Positions 25,603 to 34,965 are shown, counted from the stretch's first letter. The stretch is DNA of 64,000 bases from Saprospirales bacterium (GCA_016719895.1 JADJYG010000031.1:62001-126000); one strand, 5' to 3'. Notes: generated from the letters alone by a model not told the origin. Program-made: numbers and translations.

Positions 25603-27015
25603 ATGAAGCAAACCACCATTAAAACTCCCGTTTCCGTCAGGGGAGTAGGTTTACACACCGGTAAGGAAGTCATGCTGACTTTCAAACCGGCGCCGGTCAA
25701 TCATGGCTACCGCTTTCAGCGTATCGACCTGCCTGACCAACCCGTCGTGCCGGCAGACGTCAAATTGGTGGTTTCCACCAACCGGGGCACCACCTTGCGC
25801 AGCGGCGACGCCCTGGTGGCTACCGTCGAACATGTGCTTTCGGCGCTCACGGGCATGGGAGTCGACAATGTTTTGATGGAAATAGACGGACCGGAAATGC
25901 CGATTATGGACGGCACCTCGATGCCCTTTGTCGAGGCGCTGAAAAAAGCCGGCCAGGAGGAACAAGAGGCCGAACGCGACTATTTCGTGGTGTCCGAACC
26001 CATTTCTTATAAGGACGAACTGCTGGGTATCGAATTGCTGGCTTTGCCGGCCGATTCCTTCGAAGCTACTGTGATGATCGATTTTAACTCCAGGGTACTG
26101 GGACAACAATTCGCTGCACTCCATAGCCTGGCGGAATACATAGACGAGATAGCGCCCTGCCGAACGTTTGTGTTTGTACACGAACTGGAAAAACTGCTGG
26201 AAATGGGCCTCATTAAAGGCGGCGACCTGGATAATGCCATCGTTATTGCCGACCGGAGGATGGACCAGGAAGAGCTGGACGCCCTTGCCCGGAAAATGGG
26301 CAAACAATCGATCAGGGTGGATTCGGAAGGGGTGCTGAACACCGTGAAACTGCACTTTCAGAATGAACCTGCCCGGCACAAATTGCTGGATGTAATCGGC
26401 GACCTCGCCCTGATTGGCAAACCGATCCGCGGCAAAATCGTTGCGACCAAACCCGGCCATACCGCCAATGTGGAATTTGCCAAAATCCTGAAAAAACACC
26501 TGACCGACAAACGCAGGCTATTGGGCATACCCAAATACGACCCGGAAAAAGAACCGCTTTTCGATGTGATTCAGGTCAGCCAGATGTTGCCCCACCGCTT
26601 TCCGTTCCTGCTGGTGGACAAAATTATCGAACTGAGCGAGACGCATGTCGTCGGTATTAAAAATGTGACGGTGAACGAGCCCTTTTTTCAGGGGCATTTT
26701 CCGGATAACCCTATTTTTCCAGGTGTTTTACAAATTGAAGCGATGGCCCAAACGGGCGGTATCCTGGCCTTGAATACGGTACAGGACCCCGGCAACTGGG
26801 ATACGTATTTCCTGAAAATCGAAAATACCAAATTTAAAGCCAAGGTCGTCCCGGGCGACACTTTAATCCTTAAAATGGAACTTCTCGAACCTATCCGGCG
26901 CGGCATTGTACATATGCAGGGTACTGCATATGTAGGCAACAAAATTGTGTCGGAAGGGGAACTGACGGCGCAAATCGTTCGTCGCAACAAGGACGTGAGC
27001 GCTAACGGTGCTTGA
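25603..27015 (+). CDS. lpxC-fabZ: Bifunctional LpxC deacetylase / FabZ dehydratase
   Basis: The product is 470 residues. LpxC spans ~1-305 with zinc ligands H77 (TVEHVLSAL), H259 and D263 (RHKLLDVIGDL), and the general-base His286 in KPGHTAN. FabZ spans ~325-460 with LPHRFPFLLVDKI and FFQGHFPDNPIFPGVLQIEAMAQ. LpxC commits UDP-acyl-GlcNAc to lipid A; FabZ dehydrates 3-hydroxyacyl-ACP. The fusion is characteristic of Bacteroidota and balances lipid A against phospholipid synthesis. lpxA follows. Confidence 0.97.
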   Translation: MKQTTIKTPVSVRGVGLHTGKEVMLTFKPAPVNHGYRFQRIDLPDQPVVPADVKLVVSTNRGTTLRSGDALVATVEHVLSALTGMGVDNVLMEIDGPEMPIMDGTSMPFVEALKKAGQEEQEAERDYFVVSEPISYKDELLGIELLALPADSFEATVMIDFNSRVLGQQFAALHSLAEYIDEIAPCRTFVFVHELEKLLEMGLIKGGDLDNAIVIADRRMDQEELDALARKMGKQSIRVDSEGVLNTVKLHFQNEPARHKLLDVIGDLALIGKPIRGKIVATKPGHTANVEFAKILKKHLTDKRRLLGIPKYDPEKEPLFDVIQVSQMLPHRFPFLLVDKIIELSETHVVGIKNVTVNEPFFQGHFPDNPIFPGVLQIEAMAQTGGILALNTVQDPGNWDTYFLKIENTKFKAKVVPGDTLILKMELLEPIRRGIVHMQGTAYVGNKIVSEGELTAQIVRRNKDVSANGA

Positions 27016-27109
27016 GATTTTTTTAACCGGAAAAAGTGAACCCAACTCCCCCCGTTTCCGACTGGGCGCCGCGGCAGTTGGGTGGTACTGTTCAAACTCA
27101 GATGATTCC

Positions 27110-27934
27110 ATGAGCTACGCAAGCGGCTTGACCGTTATTCACCCTAAAGCTCAAATTGGTGAAAATGTTATCATTGGGCCTTTTACGGTTATCGAAGAGG
27201 ACGTCGTTATCGGCAACAACTGTTGGATTGGCAATAACGTGACCATACTCAACGGCGCCCGCATCGGGGAAAATTGTAAAATTTTTCCAGGCGCGGTAGT
27301 GAGCGCTATTCCCCAGGACTTGAAATATAAAGGAGAACCTACTACACTGGAAATCGGGAACAATGTCATTGTGCGCGAGTGTTGTACGCTCAACCGCGGC
27401 ACGATCGAAGCGGGCCGGACCGTGATCGGCGACGGTTGCCTGCTCATGGCTTATGTACATGTGGCACACGATTGCGTTATCGGCAGGGGATGTATTCTGG
27501 CCAACAACGTCACCTTGGCCGGGCATATCGAAATCGATAATTTTGCCCGTTTGGGTGGTATGGTGGCGGTACACCAGTTTGTGCGCATCGGCGGCCACGT
27601 CATGATTGGCGGCGGCTCGCTGGTCCGCAAAGATGTACCACCCTATGTAATGGCCGCCCGCGAACCTCTGTCGTATGCCGGCATCAACCGGGTAGGGCTG
27701 CACCGCGCAAAATTCTCCCGGGAAGACACTCACCACATCGAAGATATCTATCGCATCCTGTTCGTCCGGGGGCTCAGCACAAACCAGGCCATCAAATCAA
27801 TTCAAGCGGAAATCAAACCATCGCCCTACCGCGAGGAGATCGTTGGTTTTGTCCGCGAAGCCAAACGCGGCCTCATGAAAGGATTCCGCTCACTCAACTC
27901 CAATGGCCGCTTCGGTGAAGCAGCGATGGATTAA
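27110..27934 (+). CDS. lpxA: UDP-N-acetylglucosamine acyltransferase LpxA
   Basis: The product is 274 residues from ATG 27110; the frame is open to 27008 but the added residues are not family-like. A hexapeptide beta-helix (HPKAQIGENVIIGPFTVIEEDVVIG) carries the catalytic His near 120 in YVHVAHDCVIG. A helical C-terminus begins around LHRAKFSRED. It adds the first hydroxyacyl chain to UDP-GlcNAc. The 94-base gap after lpxC-fabZ contains only a weak 7-bp hairpin, so co-transcription is likely. Confidence 0.96.
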   Translation: MSYASGLTVIHPKAQIGENVIIGPFTVIEEDVVIGNNCWIGNNVTILNGARIGENCKIFPGAVVSAIPQDLKYKGEPTTLEIGNNVIVRECCTLNRGTIEAGRTVIGDGCLLMAYVHVAHDCVIGRGCILANNVTLAGHIEIDNFARLGGMVAVHQFVRIGGHVMIGGGSLVRKDVPPYVMAAREPLSYAGINRVGLHRAKFSREDTHHIEDIYRILFVRGLSTNQAIKSIQAEIKPSPYREEIVGFVREAKRGLMKGFRSLNSNGRFGEAAMD

Positions 27935-27940
27935 CCAAAC

Positions 27941-28080
27941 GGTAGACGGTAGACGGTGGACGGCTCAATGTGCCGCCTACGGCGTCACTCCGGGATTAAT
28001 CAGGAACAGGTCTTCCCTATTTTTACAACCCCACCGTCCACCGTCTACCGTCTACCCCGAGGTCTCGGGGTCTACCGTCC
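27941..28080. repeat. Inverted repeat of tandem GGTAGAC heptamers
   Basis: The left arm 27941-27963 consists of GGTAGAC, GGTAGAC, GGTGGAC, GG. The right arm 28034-28056 is its exact 23-base reverse complement. The loop is 70 bases. A 7-bp hairpin CCCCGAG/CTCGGGG follows at 28055-28070, then another partial unit, TCTACCGTCC. It occupies the gap between lpxA and the ABC ATPase. Confidence 0.85.
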
Positions 28081-28085
28081 CGAAT

Positions 28086-28703
28086 ATGCAAATAGATCTC
28101 GCTAATGCCGGCAAACGCTTTCGATTCGACTGGATCTTCCGGGACCTGAACTACCGGTTTGCCGCCGGTGAACGGTATGCCCTCCTGGGGCCCAATGGTT
28201 CGGGGAAATCTACCCTGATGAAGGTGCTTTCCGGCCATTTGTCGCTTTCCAAAGGGCAACTACGGTATGAATCGAACGGCCGGTTGCACGAGCCGGATGC
28301 GGTGTACCGGCAGATCGGTTTCGCCGCCCCGTATATCGAGCTCATTGAAGAATTTACACTGGAGGAAGCCCTGCGCTTTCATGCCCGCCTGCGCCCGCTT
28401 TTACCGGACTTTACCGCAGACAACCTGTATGCCCTGCTCGACCTTCCACGCGCCCGAAACAAGGAACTCCGGTTTTTTTCGTCCGGTATGAAACAACGGG
28501 TCAAACTCGCACTTGCAGTGTGCACCGATGCGCCGGTACTGCTGCTCGATGAGCCCTCTACCAACCTCGATGTGCAGGCCGTTCGCTGGTTCAAACAGTT
28601 GGTGGAAACCTATGCGGCCGGCCGGCTCCTGGTTATAGCCTCCAACGACCCTGGCGATTTGGAGCTTTGCCGCACGCCGCTCGATATCCGCGACTATAAG
28701 TAG
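28086..28703 (+). CDS. ABC transporter ATP-binding protein
   Basis: The product is 205 residues from ATG 28086; the longer frame runs through the repeat upstream and is rejected. Walker A is GPNGSGKST near residue 38, the signature is FFSSGMKQRVKLALA near 133, and Walker B is VLLLDEPSTNLD near 155. At about 200 residues it is a compact subunit. No permease gene is adjacent, so the substrate is unknown. Confidence 0.9.
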   Translation: MQIDLANAGKRFRFDWIFRDLNYRFAAGERYALLGPNGSGKSTLMKVLSGHLSLSKGQLRYESNGRLHEPDAVYRQIGFAAPYIELIEEFTLEEALRFHARLRPLLPDFTADNLYALLDLPRARNKELRFFSSGMKQRVKLALAVCTDAPVLLLDEPSTNLDVQAVRWFKQLVETYAAGRLLVIASNDPGDLELCRTPLDIRDYK

Positions 28704-28738
28704 TAACAGGCTAATTTTAAATTCGCCCCACACTTTGG

Positions 28739-28746
28739 TACCTTCG
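28739..28746 (+). promoter_or_regulatory. -7 box directly before the propeller gene
   Basis: TACCTTCG, one mismatch to TAnnTTTG, four bases before ATG 28751. It suggests a leaderless transcript. Confidence 0.45.
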
Positions 28747-28750
28747 CACA

Positions 28751-29644
28751 ATGAGAAAATCAGGCATTGCTGGATTAGCGCTTTTTCATCTGGCCACCGT
28801 TGTTTTTTCCCAACGGCTCGAGCATTTTGATCTCGTGTTGTTCACCCTCAACCAGCAAGCCGATAGCGCCTGGCTGCCGGCGGCCCCCCGTTTTCTGACG
28901 GCATTCAACCCGGCCGGGTACAACAACCAACCCCGCTTTTTTTCTCCAAACGAACTGTATCTGACGGTTCAAATGCCGTCCGATACCACACAAACGGAGC
29001 TCTATGCGTTGAATCTGCTGGCGCGCACCACCACCCGCATAACGGCTACGGCTACCCCGGAATATTCCCCCACCCCGATGCCCGGCGGCCGGCGTTTTTC
29101 GGCCGTTCGGGTAGAGGAAAACGGCGCGCAGCGGTTGTGGTCCTTTCCGCTGGACCGCTCCGACAGCGGGCGCCCCCTTTTTCCGGCTATTTCAAATATC
29201 GGGTATCACTGTTGGCTGCGCGATACGCTGGCAGCGGTATTTCTGGTGGGGGAAAACGACGCCCCACACGCCCTGGCTATTATCGGCACGGGGCGCCAGC
29301 AAGCCCAGCGCATAGCGTTTAATGTCGGTCGTTGTTTGCAGAAATTGCCCGATGGACGCCTGGCTTTTGTTCAAAAAGCGACGGCGCAAACCTGGTTTAT
29401 CAAAGCCTTCGATCCGCTGAAAAAAACATCCGATATCCTGGTAAAGACCCTTGCTGGCGCCGAAGATTTTGTGGTGCTGCCGGATGGGACGTTCCTGGCG
29501 GGCAGCGGCTCCAAGCTTTATCAGTATCACCCGAGCCGGCAAAATGACTGGAAGCAGATCGCCGACCTGAGCCGCTATGGCGTACGAAATATCACCCGCC
29601 TGGATGCAAGTGCCGGCGGCAAATTGGCGGTGGTGGTACAATGA
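28751..29644 (+). CDS. Secreted beta-propeller-like protein (TolB/PD40 type)
   Basis: The product is 297 residues with a signal peptide ending VVFSQ. The pattern FSPNELYLTVQMPSD, TELYALNLLARTT, YSPTPMPGGRRFSAVR is typical of PD40/TolB-like blades, suggesting a periplasmic or surface propeller. No catalytic residues are apparent. It stands alone and converges with hutU. Confidence 0.65.
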   Translation: MRKSGIAGLALFHLATVVFSQRLEHFDLVLFTLNQQADSAWLPAAPRFLTAFNPAGYNNQPRFFSPNELYLTVQMPSDTTQTELYALNLLARTTTRITATATPEYSPTPMPGGRRFSAVRVEENGAQRLWSFPLDRSDSGRPLFPAISNIGYHCWLRDTLAAVFLVGENDAPHALAIIGTGRQQAQRIAFNVGRCLQKLPDGRLAFVQKATAQTWFIKAFDPLKKTSDILVKTLAGAEDFVVLPDGTFLAGSGSKLYQYHPSRQNDWKQIADLSRYGVRNITRLDASAGGKLAVVVQ

Positions 29645-29684
29645 CGCCGGGTAGTCCGCCGTACCCCGACATTATTACCATACC

Positions 29685-31775
29685 CTACGGCAATCTATTT
29701 TTTACTGCTTCCAGGGCCTGCGCCGCTATGGCTTCATCTGCCAGATACGGCACCGTCACCTGCAAATCCGGGTAAGCCTCCATGGCTCGTTGAATAGCCG
29801 TCAGGGCGTGGGGGTTGCGCGCCCAGGCGCGCCGGGCGATGCCGTTGTTCACGTCCCAGAACAGCATGGCATGCAGGCGCCGGTCGGCTTCCGGCGAACC
29901 GTCGAGCACCATGCCGAATCCGCCGTTGATCACTTCTCCCCAGCCCACACCGCCTCCGTTGTGCAGGCTCACCCAGGTGGCGCCGCGAAAGCTGTCGCCG
30001 ATCACATTGTGCACGGCCATGTCGGCCGTATAGCGCGAACCGTCGTAGATGTTGGCGGTTTCACGGTAAGGGGAGTCCGTGCCGCTCACGTCGTGGTGGT
30101 CGCGTCCCAGCACGACAGGGCCGGCGAGGTCGCCGCGGGCAATGGCATCGTTGAACGCTTTGGAGATGCGCATCCGGCCTTCGGCGTCGGCGTACAGGAT
30201 GCGCGAAAACGAACCCACCACCGGCAGATTATGTTGAGCCGACTGTATCCACAGCAGGTTGTCGTTGATTTGGCCCCGGATATCGGCGGGCGCTTCGGCC
30301 AGCATGGCAGCCAGCACCTGGGCGGCAATGGCGTCGGTTTTTTGCAGGTCAGCCGCCTCGCCCGAGCAGCACACCCAGCGGAAGGGCCCGAAGCCATAGT
30401 CGAAGCAAAGCGGTCCCATGATATCTTCGACATAGGAAGGATAGCGGTAGGGAGAGGCGCCGACGGCGACCCCGCCCCCGGGCCCCAGGGGGGCAGAGGA
30501 AAATACCTCGGCGCCCGCGTCGCCGGCTTCTTTAAGAAAGGCGTTTCCGTAGTCCCAGAAATACATCCCCTGTGCGCTCATGGCATTGATGGCCGCTACG
30601 TGGCGGCGCAGCGATACGGCCACGGCGGCCAAAAACCGGGGCTTGTCGGTGACCAGCAACTGTTTGGCTTCTTCAAACGTGTACCCAGCCGGGCAATAGC
30701 CCAAGTCGTGAATATTGTGGCAGGAGGTCTGATCGGAGCCCAGTTCCACCTGTATGTTGTCGCGCACGAAGCGTTCCCAAAGATCGACGATATTGCCGTG
30801 ATAAATGAGTGCGGTGGCTTCCCGGTTGCGCCGGCAGGCTTCGAGACGGATGATCAGGTCGGCCAGGTCAGTGAATACGTTTTGTTCCTGTATATAGCCG
30901 TCGGTGATCCGCTGCCGCACGGCGTCGCCGTCCACTTCGGCGATGACGCCCACACAACCCGTGATAACCGCTGCCATGGCCTGCGCACCCGACATGCCGC
31001 CGAGGCCGCTGGTGACGAATACCCGTCCGCGCAGATCGGTATCGCCCAGGCCCAGCCTGCGGCCGGCATTGAGCAGGGTAATGGTGGTGCCATGTACGAT
31101 GCCCTGCGGACCGATGTACATAAACGAGCCGGCGGTCATCTGACCGTATTGCGTGACGCCGAGTGCATTAAAGCGGTTCCAGTCTTCTTTTTTCGAATAA
31201 TTCGGGATCATCATACCATTGGTAACCACCACACGGGGCGCCTCCGCATGGCTGGGGAACAACCCCAACGGATGGCCGGAATACAATACCAGCGTTTGCT
31301 GATCGGTCATTTCCGACAGGTAGCGCATAGTGAGCAGGTATTGCGCCCAGTTTAGGAACACGGCGCCGTTGCCGCCGTAGGTGATGAGTTCGTGCGGGTG
31401 CTTGGCCACCTTGGGATCCAGGTTGTTTTGGATCATAAGCATGATAGCAGCTGCCTGCCGGCTGCGGGCCGGGTAGTCGGCAAGGGCGCGCGCATGCATG
31501 GGGTAGCCTGGCCGGAAGCGGTACATGTAAATACGGCCGTACCGCTCGAGCTCGCCGGCAAATTCGGCAGCCAGTGTTTGGTGCCAGCCCGTAGGGAAAT
31601 ACCGCAGGGCATTGCGGATGGCCAGGATCTTATCGCTTTCCGACAGCACCCCCTCGATCACGCGGCGCGGGGCGTGGCTGACGGCGGGGTCGAGCGGGCG
31701 CGGGCCGGGAAGGATGGCGGGGATACCGGTGCGGATGGCGTGCTGGAAATCGGTAGTGGAGAAAGCGTGCATCAT
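29685..31775 (-). CDS. hutU: Urocanate hydratase
   Basis: The product is 696 residues, the long form seen in Bacteroidota. Signatures include YGGNGAVFLNWAQYL near 135, a Rossmann-like segment FVTSGLGGMSGAQAMA near 245 for the tightly bound NAD+, GSDQTSCHN near 345, and GGVGWGEVINGGFG near 610. It hydrates urocanate to imidazolone propionate in histidine breakdown. No other hut gene is in the window. The -7 box lies four bases before the first ATG. Confidence 0.95.
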   Translation of the reverse strand: MMHAFSTTDFQHAIRTGIPAILPGPRPLDPAVSHAPRRVIEGVLSESDKILAIRNALRYFPTGWHQTLAAEFAGELERYGRIYMYRFRPGYPMHARALADYPARSRQAAAIMLMIQNNLDPKVAKHPHELITYGGNGAVFLNWAQYLLTMRYLSEMTDQQTLVLYSGHPLGLFPSHAEAPRVVVTNGMMIPNYSKKEDWNRFNALGVTQYGQMTAGSFMYIGPQGIVHGTTITLLNAGRRLGLGDTDLRGRVFVTSGLGGMSGAQAMAAVITGCVGVIAEVDGDAVRQRITDGYIQEQNVFTDLADLIIRLEACRRNREATALIYHGNIVDLWERFVRDNIQVELGSDQTSCHNIHDLGYCPAGYTFEEAKQLLVTDKPRFLAAVAVSLRRHVAAINAMSAQGMYFWDYGNAFLKEAGDAGAEVFSSAPLGPGGGVAVGASPYRYPSYVEDIMGPLCFDYGFGPFRWVCCSGEAADLQKTDAIAAQVLAAMLAEAPADIRGQINDNLLWIQSAQHNLPVVGSFSRILYADAEGRMRISKAFNDAIARGDLAGPVVLGRDHHDVSGTDSPYRETANIYDGSRYTADMAVHNVIGDSFRGATWVSLHNGGGVGWGEVINGGFGMVLDGSPEADRRLHAMLFWDVNNGIARRAWARNPHALTAIQRAMEAYPDLQVTVPYLADEAIAAQALEAVKNRLP

Positions 31776-31779
31776 CAGG

Positions 31780-31787
31780 CAAAATTA
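31780..31787 (-). promoter_or_regulatory. -7 box of hutU promoter
   Basis: TAATTTTG on the minus strand, four bases before the first of two tandem ATG codons. A leaderless transcript is expected. Confidence 0.5.
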
Positions 31788-31834
31788 ATCACCGTCCATG
31801 TGATTTTCAAACCTGGGTAAAGTACCCCTGCAGG

Positions 31835-32287
31835 CTACCCGTAATCCGGTAAATCCGGTAAAAAGGTAAACCGGGAGGCTTCAAAATCCAGCGCACAGCT
31901 GTACGTGGCCAAACCATTGGTAACGGCCAGGAAGGGCGCCTGAAACTGCAGATTATACCGCGCCACCTGTTCGAATGCCGCTTGCGTGAGGGCAACTTTG
32001 GGCGATTTACATTCGACGATCAGCCAAGGCTTCAGGGCGGCGTCGAAAACCGCTATATCGCAGCGTTTGGGGCGGTTGTTGAGGGTCAGGCCGATTTCCG
32101 AGCGCATCCGGTTGGCGGGATATCGTTTCACCTCGAGCAAGTACAGCAGCACCAGCTGACGGAGGAGTTCCTCGGGCGTCAGCGCTACATGCTTCCGGCG
32201 GATCGGGTCGAATACCGACGCAGCCTCGCCGCGCTGGGTAATGCGGAGCGCGCGTTCGAACTGCAGGAAATTGAGTTGTAGCTGCAC
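31835..32287 (-). CDS. HsdR N-terminal-like PD-(D/E)XK nuclease domain protein
   Basis: The product is 150 residues from GTG 32287 (VQLQLNFLQFE). The open frame extends to 32368, but a family-like N-terminus and a weak CATCTTCG box favour the GTG. TPEELLRQLVLLYLLE is the conserved N-terminal helix. CDIAVFD followed by IVECKSPK gives the D...ExK nuclease core. It resembles the N-terminal domain of type I restriction subunit HsdR but lacks the helicase and any HsdM or HsdS partner, so it is a stand-alone protein of unknown role. Confidence 0.82.
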   Translation of the reverse strand: MQLQLNFLQFERALRITQRGEAASVFDPIRRKHVALTPEELLRQLVLLYLLEVKRYPANRMRSEIGLTLNNRPKRCDIAVFDAALKPWLIVECKSPKVALTQAAFEQVARYNLQFQAPFLAVTNGLATYSCALDFEASRFTFLPDLPDYG

Positions 32288-32415
32288 GGTACGAAGATGC
32301 GGGTTTTTGAAAAAACCTGTTGGTCCGGGAAGGCAATACCGGCATTTTTTTCTTCTTTGCAGGGTCATTCTGCCGTATCCTTTCTCATCAACCTCCAGGA
32401 ACCGTCCGCTTGCCT

Positions 32416-33336
32416 ATGGAACGCCCATTTTGGTATATTATCGCCAACCCGGCTGCCGCCAACGGCGCAGCAGGCCGCCGCTGGCCGCGGATTGAAGCGC
32501 TGCTACAGGAAATGGGGGTTTCCTATACCGTCCGGTTTACCGATGCCCGCGGCCATGCGGTGCGGCTGGTCGACGATGCAGTGTTGAAGGGCCACCGGCA
32601 TATCCTGGGCTTGGGCGGCGACGGTACCAACCACGAGATCGTCAATGGCATCATGCGCCAACGGCACGCGGCGACCGCCGATATTGCCTATGCCCTGCTG
32701 CCCATCGGCACGGGCAACGACTGGGCGCGGTCGTACGGCATTCCCCGTGATCCGCGCACCCGGCTCGGGCGGCTGCTGGAGCTGAAAACGGTGTTGCAGG
32801 ATGTGGGAAATGTGCAGTATCATACCGGGGGGCAAACGGCCGGGCGCTATTTCGCCAACGTCGCCGGTATGGCATACGATGCGTTTATTGCTAAAAAACT
32901 GGATCGCCACCGTTTTGTTTCGCGCCTGCAATACTTGCTCATGGTGGGCCAGTATTTGTTTGAATACCGCCCTGTGCCAGCCTGCCTCCGCTTCAACGGC
33001 CAAACGGTGGAAGATGTATTTTATACCATTAACATTGGGATTTGCCGGTACTCCGGCGGGGGAATGCAACTCGTGCCGCATGCCGTACCCGACGATGGGT
33101 TGCTGGCGCTAACCTATGCCCGTCGCCTGCCGAAATGGGAGGTGCTGGCGCAAACGCGCCGGTTTTACAACGGCACGATTTTAAGTCATCCAAAAATCGG
33201 CAATTCCCAGGTCCGGCATTTACTGGTCGAACACACTGGCGATACGCCCACCTTGCTGGAGGCGGATGGCGAGTTTCTGGGCGAAACGCCGGCAACGTTC
33301 TCTATTGCCGACAAGGCGCTCCGCGTGGTATTGTAG
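32416..33336 (+). CDS. Diacylglycerol kinase-family lipid kinase (YegS/BmrU type)
   Basis: The product is 306 residues from ATG 32416 (MERPFWYIIANPAAANG). LGGDGTNHEIVNGI near 77 is the catalytic GGDGT motif and PIGTGNDWARS near 108 is the second signature. The C-terminal beta domain ends LEADGEFLGETPATFSI. Family members phosphorylate diacylglycerol, sphingosine or related lipids. Since this genome makes sphingolipids, a sphingoid-base substrate is possible but cannot be read from sequence. It is divergent from the HsdR_N-like gene. Confidence 0.88.
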   Translation: MERPFWYIIANPAAANGAAGRRWPRIEALLQEMGVSYTVRFTDARGHAVRLVDDAVLKGHRHILGLGGDGTNHEIVNGIMRQRHAATADIAYALLPIGTGNDWARSYGIPRDPRTRLGRLLELKTVLQDVGNVQYHTGGQTAGRYFANVAGMAYDAFIAKKLDRHRFVSRLQYLLMVGQYLFEYRPVPACLRFNGQTVEDVFYTINIGICRYSGGGMQLVPHAVPDDGLLALTYARRLPKWEVLAQTRRFYNGTILSHPKIGNSQVRHLLVEHTGDTPTLLEADGEFLGETPATFSIADKALRVVL

Positions 33337-33360
33337 GCCCCGGGCAGGATTTTTGTTGTT

Positions 33361-33522
33361 AGAGCGTGTTTAAATTTCAGTGCCGAGGCGAGAGGAAGCA
33401 AATTTTGTTTCAGACAAGGCAAAATTTGCAGCCATAGCCGGGAGCCTATGGCGAAAATTTTAACGAAGTATGAAATAAAATTTGCTCCTCGTAGCCCGGT
33501 GACTGAAATTTAAACACGCTCT
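33361..33522. repeat. 162-bp hairpin (MITE-like) element A
   Basis: A 21-base arm starting AGAGCGTGTTTAAATTTCAG (33361-33381) is exactly inverted at 33502-33522. Inner arms also pair with few mismatches, and the centre has GCCATAG/CTATGGC, so the whole element can fold as one long hairpin. It lies between convergent genes. No clear target-site duplication is seen. Confidence 0.85.
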
Positions 33523-33585
33523 TAGCCAAAAGGGCGGGCGATCAGATTATTTTATGGTTTCTGGGGTAAAAGCAGGACGAATCGA

Positions 33586-34926
33586 TCACCTCCCGGCGTA
33601 CCAATTGACCCGGCGCGAGAAATACATCACCACAGCCAGGATGCAAAACAGCCCGATACTGCCGATCAGCAGGGCGTAGTCCTGTTGCTGCAGGGTGACG
33701 AACAAAAACCCGTACAAGACCGCCAGGGCGCCGCTCACCAGTATGCCCATACGCACCGACTGGAACAAAGAACGGGCATATATGCCGGTCAGCCCGATGG
33801 TCATAAGCGCCGCAATCAGGTAGGCAGTGTTGAAGGGCAGGTGCTCGGAAATGGACACCAGCAACGTATAAAAAATGACCAAAGCCAGCCCGATCAGCGC
33901 ATATTGAAACGGATGCACCTGCCTGGCTTGCCGCATTTCGATGAAAAACAGGCACAAAAAGGTGAGGCCGATAAAGAGAATCGCGTATTTCACCGAGCGG
34001 GTCGACTTTTGGTAGTTGTCGGCCGGGAGTAAAAAACTCACCCCGAAGGCGCTATCCTGAACGCGTATTTCCTGATCGCTGGTCCAGTGCTGCGGAAAAT
34101 TCCGGTTGAGGTTCAGGACCTTCCAGGAGGCGTTGAATCCGTCGGGGCGGATGGATTTTTCATCGGGCAAAAAAGCGCCGGTGAAGCTCGGGTCGGGCCA
34201 GGTCGAGGCGAGCTTCACCTGTGTGACCTTGCCGACCGGCGTGAAAAACAAGGACCCCGAGCCTTTGAGCGCCACATCGAGATGAAACCGGTGCCCTCCG
34301 GTCGGTTGCCCGCCGGTGGGTGTCAGGTCGAGCGGTACGTGAATGCCGCTGGCGTTGACGCCGGGCACCGGGATACCGGGTTCCGAAACACTCGACTGCC
34401 CATCCCACTGCAAAACCACCTGGTCTTCCAGCCCACGCAAATCGGGTATGCCCAGCGCTAACACGGCATTTTTCCAGTGCACCTGCGCATCGGTTGGAAT
34501 ACTTTTATCCAATTCAAGGGGCTCAAAAGCGCCTTCGAGGCGCAAGGTCCCACTGTACAACACCACCTCGAAAATGCCGCGGTAGCGTTTTTTCGGAGCG
34601 ATATCCCCCGTTATATTCAACTGGCTGGGCAGAAAATAGGCGTACTTGCGCTGGCTGCCCACCGCAACGCCTTGAACGTCGCGCGTGATCTGATCGTAGG
34701 GCAATACCAATACCGGGCCGGCTAAGGTTTGCATGCGCCCCCATTTGTCGCTGACTTCTTCGTATGCTTCCATTTGACGGCCCTCCCGCTCGCGGATCAG
34801 CCCCTCCACCATCGAAGCCGGAATCAGCAGCAGCAATACGAGAAAAAAAATGATCAATCCTTTAATTGTGGTAGCCTGGCGCTGCCAAAAGCCGGGTTCA
34901 GGTGTGTTTGGTTCGGTTGCCTGCAT
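33586..34926 (-). CDS. creD: Cell envelope integrity protein CreD
   Basis: The product is 446 residues, close to the 450 of E. coli CreD. An N-terminal membrane span (IIFFLVLLLLIPASMVEGLI) is followed by a large periplasmic beta-rich domain with AGPVLVLPYDQI and VLSYSGTLRLEG-like strands. Five to six C-terminal spans start at about 320 (AILFIGLTFLCLFFIEM). Family members are inner-membrane proteins linked to envelope stress and colicin tolerance. No creBC two-component genes are nearby. Confidence 0.92.
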   Translation of the reverse strand: MQATEPNTPEPGFWQRQATTIKGLIIFFLVLLLLIPASMVEGLIREREGRQMEAYEEVSDKWGRMQTLAGPVLVLPYDQITRDVQGVAVGSQRKYAYFLPSQLNITGDIAPKKRYRGIFEVVLYSGTLRLEGAFEPLELDKSIPTDAQVHWKNAVLALGIPDLRGLEDQVVLQWDGQSSVSEPGIPVPGVNASGIHVPLDLTPTGGQPTGGHRFHLDVALKGSGSLFFTPVGKVTQVKLASTWPDPSFTGAFLPDEKSIRPDGFNASWKVLNLNRNFPQHWTSDQEIRVQDSAFGVSFLLPADNYQKSTRSVKYAILFIGLTFLCLFFIEMRQARQVHPFQYALIGLALVIFYTLLVSISEHLPFNTAYLIAALMTIGLTGIYARSLFQSVRMGILVSGALAVLYGFLFVTLQQQDYALLIGSIGLFCILAVVMYFSRRVNWYAGR

Positions 34927-34957
34927 GATTTTGCTTTTTAAAAAGTACTTTGAAATG

Positions 34958-34965
34958 CAAAGTTA
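34958..34965 (-). promoter_or_regulatory. -7 box of creD promoter
   Basis: TAACTTTG on the minus strand, 31 bases before ATG 34926. Confidence 0.55.

Noticed and set aside
27041..27082. Hairpin CCCAACT/AGTTGGG between lpxC-fabZ and lpxA
   Set aside because: Only 7 bp with a 28-base loop and no T-run; too weak to call an attenuator or terminator.
27941..28080. Short regularly repeated units resembling a CRISPR array
   Set aside because: Units are contiguous heptamers without spacers and arranged as an inverted repeat; no cas genes.
29790..31355. 521-codon open frame opposite hutU
   Set aside because: hutU is unmistakable on the other strand, and the antisense product has no recognisable motif.
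33361..33522. Insertion sequence
   Set aside because: Terminal inverted repeats are present but only 162 bp with no transposase; called a MITE-like hairpin instead.
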